Assembly (NCBI GenBank): GCA_018714685.1
Contig: DVNC01000006.1
Location: 1-14,744, forward strand
Source: Scatocola faecipullorum
Lineage (GTDB): Bacteria; Pseudomonadota; Alphaproteobacteria; RF32; CAG-239
Reading direction: 5' to 3'
DNA: 14,744 nucleotides
A model generated the notes under the pieces. That model ran no database searches. It had not been told where the DNA came from and saw nothing but the letters and a program-made list of their open reading frames with translations. A program made the translations under genes and the position numbers. Positions 6,149 to 11,749 of the stretch are shown in pieces (positions within the stretch are counted from its first letter, which is position 1; every line of letters starts with the position of its first letter).

Positions 6149-6300
6149 GACCTGACAGGTCAGACAACAAATAATTATTTGTGCGATATAAAGGATTTGG
6201 AGAATAAGTTTGCTGCACCGTTAATTTTTTCACCGTGTACAACCGAGTACACCGGAATAAAAACTAACGAGCATAAAACTTGCTGTACAAATCATTCTAT
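6149..6300 (+). other. Intervening segment of the permuted tmRNA
   Basis: These 152 bases join the CCA end of the acceptor piece to the 5' G of the coding piece. They hold two hairpins: GACCT-GAC-AGGTC directly after the CCA (6149-6161) and GTGTAC-AACCGA-GTACAC (6235-6252). I see no credible reading frame in it. Removal by tRNA-type end processing is expected from the family. Confidence 0.7.
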
Positions 6301-6516
6301 GGGGGTGAAACAGGATTGACTGGGAGCAGTAAAGATACGAGCTGTGTCCGGTGAGATACCACCGTTATCGGTTCAAATTAAAACGAATGCTAACGATAAT
6401 AACGTAGCACCGGTTGCTTTGGCTGCTTAGTCTAAAGCGACAAATCTAAATCCTCGGCACCTTGGTTGGTGCTGAGTGGGGTCTGGGCCACCTAGCAACA
6501 GAACGGCCCGTTTTTT
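6301..6516 (+). ncRNA. ssrA: tmRNA coding piece with tag ANDNNVAPVALAA
   Basis: The tag frame runs 6389-6430 (GCT AAC GAT AAT AAC GTA GCA CCG GTT GCT TTG GCT GCT TAG). With the alanine from the tRNA-like part, the appended peptide is A-ANDNNVAPVALAA. The stop lies in the loop of a 7-bp hairpin (GCTTTGG 6416-6422 with CTAAAGC 6432-6438), the usual helix 5. A 9-bp stem, CTCGGCACC with GGTGCTGAG (6453-6475 region), fits a downstream pseudoknot stem. GGGCC/GGCCC followed by six Ts (6485-6516) closes the RNA and may act as the terminator. Confidence 0.9.
6485..6516 (+). terminator. Terminal stem and U-tract of ssrA
   Basis: A 5-bp stem, GGGCC (6485-6489) with GGCCC (6505-6509), has a 15-base loop and is followed by GTTTTTT. 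The stem is short for an efficient terminator, so partial read-through into sspB, which starts 18 bases later, is plausible. Confidence 0.5.
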
Positions 6517-6534
6517 AAGATAAGGATAATAAAG

Positions 6535-7017
6535 ATGACCGGGTATATAACAGAAATTAATTACGACAAACTGATTGAAAAATCATTGAAACATGTTGTG
6601 GTTGAAGCTTTAAAAATTGCCGAACGCCAAGGACTGCCCGGCGAAAATCATTTTTACATCACTTTTAAAACCACCCATCCCCAGGTCAGTATGTCCGAGG
6701 GGCTGAAAAACCAATACCCCAACGAAATGACCATTGTCATTCAGCACCAATATTCCAATCTGGTTGTCGCCAACAATTATTTTTCCATTGACTTAAGCTT
6801 CAACGGCATTCCGCAGACCCTTACCATTCCTTATGAAGCCATTACTTATTTCGGCGACCCTTATGCCAAATTCGGCCTCAGCTTCAACAGTGCCGATGAG
6901 CCGGAAGAAGCGGCCGGCAGCCTTTTTGCCGAAGAAGAAGACGCCGAAGAACCGAAAAAAGCCTCCGGCGGCATTGCTACTGTTGTTTCAATTGATGCTT
7001 TCCGCAAAAAAAACTGA
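6535..7017 (+). CDS. sspB: ClpXP adaptor SspB (alphaproteobacterial type)
   Basis: SspB binds ssrA-tagged proteins and tethers them to the ClpX unfoldase for degradation by ClpXP. The 160-residue product has the family core: HFYITFKTTHP (39-49), YPNEMTIVIQHQY (61-73), the strand pair NYFSIDLSFNGIPQTLTIPY (81-100) and ITYFGDPYAKFGLSF (103-117). A flexible acidic linker (121-141) follows, then a C-terminal ClpX-binding tail VVSIDAFRKK (150-159). Length and layout match alpha-type SspB rather than the gamma-type. AAGGAT (6522-6527) precedes the ATG at a workable distance. It lies directly downstream of ssrA, which encodes the tag it should recognise, and overlaps the next gene by one base. Confidence 0.95.
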   Translation: MTGYITEINYDKLIEKSLKHVVVEALKIAERQGLPGENHFYITFKTTHPQVSMSEGLKNQYPNEMTIVIQHQYSNLVVANNYFSIDLSFNGIPQTLTIPYEAITYFGDPYAKFGLSFNSADEPEEAAGSLFAEEEDAEEPKKASGGIATVVSIDAFRKKN

Positions 7018-7235
7018 TGCTCAAAAAATCTGTCGTTATCGCCAACCGCCACTCGACCAGCATTTCGCTGGAACCTGAATTTATGGAAGAGCTGGAAGCC
7101 ATTGCCCGACAAAAAGGACTCAGCGTCAACCAGTTAGTCACCGAAATTGATTCTAAACGTGAACACGAAAACCTTTCCAGCGCCATCCGCATTTACATTC
7201 TGAACCATTTAAAAAAAACAAATCCCGGAAATTAA
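7017..7235 (+). CDS. Ribbon-helix-helix protein
   Basis: The 72-residue protein has the RHH layout: a short strand HSTSISLE (residues 12-19), helix PEFMEELEAIARQKGL (20-35), turn SVN, and a second helix QLVTEIDSKR (39-48), followed by NLSSAIRIYIL. Such proteins form dimers that usually bind DNA with the N-terminal strand. Its ATG overlaps the sspB stop (TGATG), so translation is coupled. Genes of this small family commonly follow sspB in alphaproteobacteria, from general knowledge of that neighbourhood; its target is unknown. No specific operator was identified here. Confidence 0.82.
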   Translation: MLKKSVVIANRHSTSISLEPEFMEELEAIARQKGLSVNQLVTEIDSKREHENLSSAIRIYILNHLKKTNPGN

Positions 7236-7250
7236 GCCCGGGATTTATTT
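7220..7250. terminator. Bidirectional terminator between the RHH gene and the 8138 gene
   Basis: AAATCCCGG (7220-7228) pairs perfectly with CCGGGATTT (7238-7246). Ts follow on the plus strand, and a run of eight As precedes it for the minus strand. It overlaps the RHH stop codon and serves both convergent genes. Confidence 0.85.
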
Positions 7251-8138
7251 TTACCAATTTTGCTGAGAAAGATAATATTTTATCTCCTCCAATGAAAGCT
7301 GCGCGTCAATAATAAAATTGGGCACGCATTTTGACGGGCGATACAGCGAAAGGATACCGTTGCAGCCCAGCAGCAAAGCCTTATCAATCTTTTTGCTTGA
7401 AAACATTCCGTAATTCTGGCGGATATAACTCTCCAGCTCAAAAATATCGCTTCTGTAAGCATAACGCAAAGCGCTGATTAAACAAACAAAATATATTGAA
7501 ATCAGCCTGTCGCTTAACTGAATATTCATCCGTTTGGCAACATTTTCCCGTACTTCTTCGGAAACGCCGCCTAAGCCGGACAAACAAAACGGCCACTCCG
7601 CCGGCAAAGGAAGCCAGCAATCAGGTTCGTCAAGCATTTTCAGCAAATCAAGCATCAGAGAATAACGCCGCTGCTGCAATTCATCATCCAAATACCCGTT
7701 TTTTCTGGCTTTTCCCAACAGAGCGCAGGCATAAGCCCGCAGCCACAGAGAAGGCAGCGAATAAACGGCAACGTCAAAATCGTCTTTTTTCGGATAACTC
7801 TGCAAAAAGGCCGACAGTCTGTTCAAAAACATCTTGTCTCTTTCTTCTTCCGGCATAAGGCGGATTTTCAGCTCTTCCGGATAGTCCTTTTCTTCAAATT
7901 CCCTCAGCGGAACACCGTCCAAACATACTTTAACCGGAAACAGCCTCAGCCAATGAATTTCAAAAACCGAACGGCATCCCCAGAAAGACTTTTTCAGCAA
8001 AGAAGCAATATCTTTTTCGCAGTCATAAATCTTGAGCGATTTTGAACCGTTAAGAAGCCTGCTTTTAAAGAAAACTTCCTGATATTCTTTTCGCCGAAGC
8101 ACCTTTTTAACTTTTGCTTTTTCAATAAATACATCCAT
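7251..8138 (-). CDS. Orphan protein (295 aa)
   Basis: This is an unrecognised protein with no signal peptide and no definite membrane span. The N-terminus is basic (EKAKVKKVLRRKEY, residues 6-19). The middle is helix-rich with aromatic and leucine-rich stretches (SLWLRAYACALLGKA; RRYSLMLDLLKMLDE), and the C-terminal half has a hydrophobic helix LISIYFVCLISALRYAY. Its leader (AAATTTAATCATT before the ATG, no Shine-Dalgarno), size and promoter style match the two paralogous orphans at 3912-5919. However, I cannot align it convincingly with them, so any kinship is only in expression signals. It is transcribed alone, between a promoter at 8183 and the shared terminator. Confidence 0.72.
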   Translation of the reverse strand: MDVFIEKAKVKKVLRRKEYQEVFFKSRLLNGSKSLKIYDCEKDIASLLKKSFWGCRSVFEIHWLRLFPVKVCLDGVPLREFEEKDYPEELKIRLMPEEERDKMFLNRLSAFLQSYPKKDDFDVAVYSLPSLWLRAYACALLGKARKNGYLDDELQQRRYSLMLDLLKMLDEPDCWLPLPAEWPFCLSGLGGVSEEVRENVAKRMNIQLSDRLISIYFVCLISALRYAYRSDIFELESYIRQNYGMFSSKKIDKALLLGCNGILSLYRPSKCVPNFIIDAQLSLEEIKYYLSQQNW

Positions 8139-8182
8139 AATGATTAAATTTTAAGTTACAAAAATAATTATTTTCTACGACG

Positions 8183-8210
8183 AATTTAACATAAAAAGCA
8201 TTTAAAGCAA
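8183..8210 (-). promoter_or_regulatory. Probable promoter of the 8138 gene
   Basis: On the minus strand TTGCTT (8210-8205), a 16-base spacer and TAAATT (8188-8183) with a TGT extension form a candidate. Predicted start is near 8176, leaving a leader of about 38 bases. The hexamer TTGCTT and the 16-base spacer are the same as at 2749. Confidence 0.45.
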
Positions 8211-8231
8211 CCTTTAATTTTATTCAGCAAT

Positions 8232-8260
8232 AAAAAAGAGAGGGAATATCCCTCTCTTTT
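8232..8260 (-). terminator. Intrinsic terminator of the alpha/beta hydrolase gene
   Basis: A perfect 12-bp stem (8234-8245 with 8249-8260) around an ATA loop, GC-rich in the middle and flanked by A/T runs, ends the minus-strand transcript from 9075. Confidence 0.88.
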
Positions 8261-8283
8261 CACCAACCTATGGCGCAGATGCC

Positions 8284-9075
8284 TTATTCTTCTTCCTCTT
8301 CAAAGTCCTCGGCATCGCCCTCATATCCGGTTTCTTCATCATCCATGTCAATATCGTCGTTATGGCCGATCAGCAGATTGTCCTGTTCCATTTCAACCTT
8401 TTTGCGGCGGCCGCGGCGCTTTTTCATCGGCGCTTTTTTCTGCATGGCGCCGATAATATAATTCCCCGCAATTTTATACAAATCAACCAGATGATTATTG
8501 TACATATGGTCGCCTTCTTCAATCAAGGCAAAATCGACCTGAACGTTGCGCTGAGCATTCAGGCGTTTGGCCAAAGCGGCAACGCTTGCCGGATTGACGA
8601 TCTCATCGGCCCCGCCCTGCAAAACCAGGCCGGAAGTCGGACAAGGCGCCAAGAAAGTAAAGTCTTTTTCATTCGCCGGCGGAGAAACCGCAATAAAGTT
8701 GTTAATGTCAGGCCGACGCATCAACAGCTGCAAACCGATCCACGCGCCGAAAGAATAGCCGGCAATCCAGCATTGGCGCGCTTCCGGATTCACTGACTGC
8801 AGCCAGTCAAGCGCAACGGTTGCGTCCGACAACTCGCCCGGACCGTCTTCAAACTCGCCCTGCGAACGCCCGACGCTGCGAAAATTAAAACGAAGAACTG
8901 AAAAGCCCAAATTCTGAAAACAGCTGAACAGAGTATAGACCACTTTATTGTTCATCGTTCCGCCGTATTGCGGATGCGGATGCAGAATCAGTGCAATCGG
9001 GGCTCCGGGCTTGTCACTCTGATGATAACGGCCTTCCAAACGGCCGGCATGCCCGTTAAATAAAACTTCAGTCAT
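8284..9075 (-). CDS. Alpha/beta hydrolase with charged C-terminal tail
   Basis: This is a serine hydrolase of the alpha/beta fold, cytoplasmic, with unknown substrate. Conserved blocks are LHPHPQYGGTMNN (31-43, oxyanion region), LRFNFRSVGRSQG (61-73), the nucleophile elbow GYSFGAW (106-112) with Ser 108, the acid in GGADEIV (154-160) at Asp 157, and EGDHMYNN (187-194) with His 190. These blocks match the subgroup of small bacterial hydrolases with the HPHP..GG..N motif. The fold ends near residue 211. Some 50 residues follow that are not part of it: a basic patch KKRRGRRKK (218-226), then an acidic tail ending in EEEEE. The ATG has only a weak purine-rich site (AAAGAGAC). It is divergent from cysE. 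Confidence 0.85.
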   Translation of the reverse strand: MTEVLFNGHAGRLEGRYHQSDKPGAPIALILHPHPQYGGTMNNKVVYTLFSCFQNLGFSVLRFNFRSVGRSQGEFEDGPGELSDATVALDWLQSVNPEARQCWIAGYSFGAWIGLQLLMRRPDINNFIAVSPPANEKDFTFLAPCPTSGLVLQGGADEIVNPASVAALAKRLNAQRNVQVDFALIEEGDHMYNNHLVDLYKIAGNYIIGAMQKKAPMKKRRGRRKKVEMEQDNLLIGHNDDIDMDDEETGYEGDAEDFEEEEE

Positions 9076-9110
9076 ATAATGTCTCTTTTTAACTTAAAAT
9101 TTAACAACGA

Positions 9111-9139
9111 TTAAGTATATTACAGTAAAACTGTATAAA
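9111..9139 (+). promoter_or_regulatory. cysE promoter region with embedded palindrome
   Basis: TTAAGT (9111-9116), a 17-base spacer and TATAAA (9134-9139) form a modest promoter for cysE. A perfect inverted repeat TACAGT-AAA-ACTGTA (9121-9135) fills the spacer and touches the -10. A TATACT on the minus strand (9119-9114) could be the -10 of the divergent hydrolase gene, so a repressor bound here could affect both. Confidence 0.4.
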
Positions 9140-9171
9140 TTATTAATTTTTGCAAAGGACTGTAGCACAAA

Positions 9172-9858
9172 ATGGAGTCAAAATACAAGCTTATTTTACA
9201 GGACATTGATGCCGTCATCGCCCGGGATCCGGCCACCCGCAACCGAACCGAAGCGGTTTTGCTGTCTTCCGGGCTGCACGCGATTCTCATCTACCGCCTT
9301 TCGCATTACCTTTGGAAACGCAACTTTCGCCTCACCTCGCGGATTATCTCGCAAATCGGGCGTTTTCTCACCGGCGTCGAAATTCATCCCGGAGCCCGAA
9401 TCGGCAAAGGATTTTTTATAGACCACGGCATGGGAGTCGTTATCGGCGAAACCGCCGAAATCGGTAACAACGTCACTCTTTACCACGATGTCACGCTCGG
9501 CGGCACCACCGTCTTCGATAAAAACGGCAAAGTAACGACCAAACGCCATCCCACCATCGGCAACAATGTCATTATCGGTTCCGGCTCTCAGGTTCTCGGC
9601 CCGATAAAAGTCGGCAATAACGTCAAAATCGGCTCCAACGCTATCGTCACCAAAGATGTTGCTCCCGACACCACCGTTATCGGTCTGGCGGCCCACAGAG
9701 TCGAAGACCTGAAGAAAAACCGCCGTTTCTGTGCTTACGGACTGAACGGCGAGGTTGAGGAATGCATCAGCGCCGACAGCCTTTATCAGGAAGTACGGGC
9801 CCTGCGCAAAGAACTCGAGGAAATAAAAAAATCCCGTCCGGAAAGCCGGGAGAATTAA
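9172..9858 (+). CDS. cysE: Serine O-acetyltransferase
   Basis: The enzyme transfers acetyl from acetyl-CoA to L-serine, giving O-acetylserine for cysteine synthesis in the cytoplasm. The 228-residue product is the short form. Its helical N-terminus (1-60) contains YRLSHYLWK (41-49). A left-handed beta-helix of hexapeptide repeats follows (from IHPGARIGKG at 71): DHGMGVVIGETAEIG (84-98), the active-site block YHDVTLGGT (104-112) and RHPTIGNNVIIGSGSQVLG (125-143). The tail after 190 forms a charged helix. AAAGGA lies ahead of the ATG at a normal distance. No other cysteine gene is adjacent. The stop region can form a short TCCCG/CGGGA stem without a U-run, so no clear terminator is seen. Confidence 0.94.
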   Translation: MESKYKLILQDIDAVIARDPATRNRTEAVLLSSGLHAILIYRLSHYLWKRNFRLTSRIISQIGRFLTGVEIHPGARIGKGFFIDHGMGVVIGETAEIGNNVTLYHDVTLGGTTVFDKNGKVTTKRHPTIGNNVIIGSGSQVLGPIKVGNNVKIGSNAIVTKDVAPDTTVIGLAAHRVEDLKKNRRFCAYGLNGEVEECISADSLYQEVRALRKELEEIKKSRPESREN

Positions 9859-9893
9859 ACAAAAACTAACCTTTCTGCTCTAAATTAGTGAGT

Positions 9894-9910
9894 TGTAACC
9901 TAAATGTAAC
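9894..9910 (+). promoter_or_regulatory. Direct repeat TGTAAC, 11-bp period
   Basis: TGTAAC occurs at 9894-9899 and 9905-9910, exactly one helical turn apart. Such spacing is typical of OmpR/PhoB-family response regulator sites. It lies just upstream of where a -35 would be for the TATGAT at 9934, where no good -35 exists, which fits an activator site. In alphaproteobacteria ChvI would be a candidate; that is inference. Confidence 0.4.
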
Positions 9911-9933
9911 TATTATTTTGGTTTAATTTATAG

Positions 9934-9939
9934 TATGAT
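9934..9939 (+). promoter_or_regulatory. Candidate -10 of the 9971 operon
   Basis: TATGAT with a weak -35 (TATTAT at 9911-9916, 17-base spacer). The predicted start near 9946 lies 25 bases before the chosen ATG at 9971 and after the upstream in-frame ATG at 9935. Confidence 0.4.
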
Positions 9940-9970
9940 AAATAAAGAATGGAGACTGATGGAGGCGGCC

Positions 9971-10570
9971 ATGAAAAAATATTTCTCATTACTTGCGGTC
10001 CTCGGATGCCTGACTATGGCATCAGCTGCGTTTGCCCAATTACCGACAAATCCCTGGTCTCCCAAGCCTAACGACGGCTATTTTGAAGAGGTTGCCAACA
10101 AGCCGGCGGAAGAAGGCGTCCCGACTATTCCCGAATACAGCGGAGGCCAAACCAACGGCGAAGTGCTTCCGGTTGACCCCTGGGCCAAATCGCGAGACCG
10201 CAGCGGCGTCAAAACCTGGCGCGGTTCTGCTCAGCACGGCAAATTAAACTATGTCGGCGAAGCCACAACTTTCGGCGACGATTACGGACAGGAACGGCTG
10301 GCCCCCGAAGTTAACCGCCACAACATGCTCGTTCTGACCGATTATCTCCGTAAAATGGGCTATAAAATTCCGGAAAGTTACGACCAGAATATTAAAGACA
10401 TGCCCAAAAACTATAAAAGAATCTTAAAACAGAGCTATGAAGACGTTTACAATGCCAACGACCCGTTGAGCGTCACCTTCACCCAGATTATGGACGGAGT
10501 CGAACAAGGCACCGGGCTTGACCTTGAAAACATCCTTTTCAACACAATGGATATTCTGGCAACAGACTAA
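9971..10570 (+). CDS. Secreted/periplasmic protein of unknown function
   Basis: The 199-residue protein has a clear Sec signal peptide: MKKYFSLL start, hydrophobic core, and AFA-Q cleavage after residue 22. The mature part is Pro/Asn/Gly-rich at first, with two related motifs, TNPWSPK (26-32) and VDPWAKS (68-74), and a YVGEATTFGDDYG block (94-106). A more helical second half (116-199) ends DILATD. I do not recognise the family. The frame is open from 9935, but GGAGG (9961-9965) five bases before ATG 9971, together with the signal peptide starting there, decides the start. Only 12 bases separate it from the next secreted protein, so they are co-transcribed and may act together in the periplasm. 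Confidence 0.82.
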   Translation: MKKYFSLLAVLGCLTMASAAFAQLPTNPWSPKPNDGYFEEVANKPAEEGVPTIPEYSGGQTNGEVLPVDPWAKSRDRSGVKTWRGSAQHGKLNYVGEATTFGDDYGQERLAPEVNRHNMLVLTDYLRKMGYKIPESYDQNIKDMPKNYKRILKQSYEDVYNANDPLSVTFTQIMDGVEQGTGLDLENILFNTMDILATD

Positions 10571-10582
10571 AGGAGCACCTGA

Positions 10583-10951
10583 ATGCAAAAACTCTTTCTC
10601 CTCACGTTATGCGCATTTTTGATGTCTTCTCCGGTTCAGGCCGGAGAAGATGCGCTTGCTCCGCTGGAAGCCGAAATCGACAATATGAACATTACGCCGC
10701 CCGAACGCGAAGCCGCCATTCAAAACAGCGTCAATAAAAAAACCTATTACCGGCTGAACAATTATTCTCCGCAAAAAAAGAAAGCTATTGTCAAATATGC
10801 CAAAGAACTTGACAAACGCTACAAGCGGATTAATAAACAAACTTACGAAGAACCCGAGCCGATTGACGCAAACGATGAAACGGATATGAAATATTTCCTC
10901 AAAAGAAACGTCAATACCGAACTCGGCGGCCCGGTACATCTGGAAAACTGA
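10583..10951 (+). CDS. Small secreted protein
   Basis: The 122-residue protein carries a Sec signal peptide (MQKLFLLTLCAFLMSSPVQA, cleavage before GED at about residue 21). The mature part of about 100 residues is charged and helical, with a Lys/Tyr-rich middle (QKKKAIVKYAKELDKRYKR, 64-82) and an acidic stretch near 88-101. No family is recognised and no cysteine occurs in the mature part. AAAGGAG at 10569-10575 is an excellent Shine-Dalgarno, 7 bases from the ATG. It is the second gene of an operon with the larger secreted protein before it and trmJ 14 bases after it. Confidence 0.8.
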   Translation: MQKLFLLTLCAFLMSSPVQAGEDALAPLEAEIDNMNITPPEREAAIQNSVNKKTYYRLNNYSPQKKKAIVKYAKELDKRYKRINKQTYEEPEPIDANDETDMKYFLKRNVNTELGGPVHLEN

Positions 10952-10965
10952 CAAACAGGAAAGCA

Positions 10966-11691
10966 ATGCTGCCCAATCAACCCGTTATCATTCTGGTCGA
11001 GCCTCAGCTCGCCGAAAATGTCGGAATGACGGCCCGCGCGATGATGAATTGCGGGCTTTATCATTTGCGGCTGGTTAATCCCCGGGAAGACCATCTGTCT
11101 CCCAAGGCAGTCGCCGCATCTTCCGGAGCAGACAAAATTCTCCGCAACGCCGAAATTTATGCCTCGGTTGAAGCCGCTGTTGCCGACTTGCAGCAGATAT
11201 ATGCGACCACGGCCCGCCGTCGCGATATGATTAAACCGGTCGAAACGGCTGACTTTGCCGCCGCTCAAATCACCGAAGCGCAACAGACCTCAATCAAATG
11301 CGGCATCTTGTTTGGACCGGAAAGAACCGGCCTGCATAATGACGACGTCTGTCTGGCTGACGCAATCATCGAAATTCCCCTCAACCCCGAACATTGTTCG
11401 CTGAATTTGTCACAGGCGGTTCTGCTCGTCGGCTATGAATGGTACAAGCGGCAAATTAATCCCCCTCAGGCCCGCTTGGTTACCAACAAGACCACTCCTG
11501 CCGACAAAGAAAAAGTTTTACAATTTCTTAAGCACTTTGAAGCTAAATTAGATAACTGTGGAAATTTCCGCATTGAAGAAAAACGCGAGAGAATGATTAT
11601 TAATCTCCGCAACATATTCATCCGTAACCAACTCACCGAACAGGAGTTGAATACGCTTTACGGAATAATAAATTATTTAAACAGCCGATAA
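10966..11691 (+). CDS. trmJ: tRNA 2'-O-methyltransferase TrmJ/TrmH-type (SPOUT)
   Basis: This family methylates the ribose 2'-OH of tRNA position 32 using S-adenosylmethionine, acting as a dimer with a trefoil knot. The 241-residue product shows all three SPOUT motifs. The first is VEPQLAENVGMTARAMMNCG (11-30) with LRLVNP (34-39). The second is ILFGPERTGLHNDD (114-127), containing the catalytic-type Arg. The third is IPLNPEHCSLNLSQAVLLVGYE (137-158), the knot and SAM-binding motif. The C-terminal helical tail (168-241) is typical of TrmJ rather than TrmL. AGGA precedes the ATG. Its placement behind two secreted-protein genes seems incidental. A short hairpin follows the stop. Confidence 0.92.
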   Translation: MLPNQPVIILVEPQLAENVGMTARAMMNCGLYHLRLVNPREDHLSPKAVAASSGADKILRNAEIYASVEAAVADLQQIYATTARRRDMIKPVETADFAAAQITEAQQTSIKCGILFGPERTGLHNDDVCLADAIIEIPLNPEHCSLNLSQAVLLVGYEWYKRQINPPQARLVTNKTTPADKEKVLQFLKHFEAKLDNCGNFRIEEKRERMIINLRNIFIRNQLTEQELNTLYGIINYLNSR

Positions 11692-11723
11692 ATGCGGTTA
11701 AAATTCAAGCTGCATTTATTTTG
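11688..11723 (+). terminator. Weak terminator-like hairpin after trmJ
   Basis: ATAAATGC (11688-11695) pairs with GCATTTAT (11712-11719) around a 16-base loop and is followed by TTTG. It is AT-rich and overlaps the trmJ stop, so it may attenuate rather than end transcription into the permease gene at 11750. Confidence 0.35.
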
Positions 11724-11749
11724 AATACTAACCCCTCTGGAGATAAATA

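Larger units (their letters stand above)
6069..6516 (+). ncRNA. ssrA: tmRNA, circularly permuted two-piece gene
   Basis: tmRNA rescues stalled ribosomes with SmpB: its alanylated tRNA-like part enters the A site and its short reading frame adds a degradation tag. Here the order is permuted as in alphaproteobacteria: the acceptor part (to CCA at 6146-6148) precedes the coding part (from 6301). The two mature ends form the acceptor stem: GGGGGTG (6301-6307) pairs with CACCTCC (6138-6144) in 7 bp with one G-U, followed by ACCA. Other landmarks are the T-arm CCGGG/CCCGG (6121-6135 region), the conserved-looking start GGGGGTGAAACAGGATTGAC, the tag frame at 6389-6430 with its stop inside a hairpin loop, and a long pseudoknot-type stem downstream. 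The intervening segment 6149-6300 should be removed during maturation. The 3' boundary is taken at the U-tract and is approximate. Confidence 0.93.
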
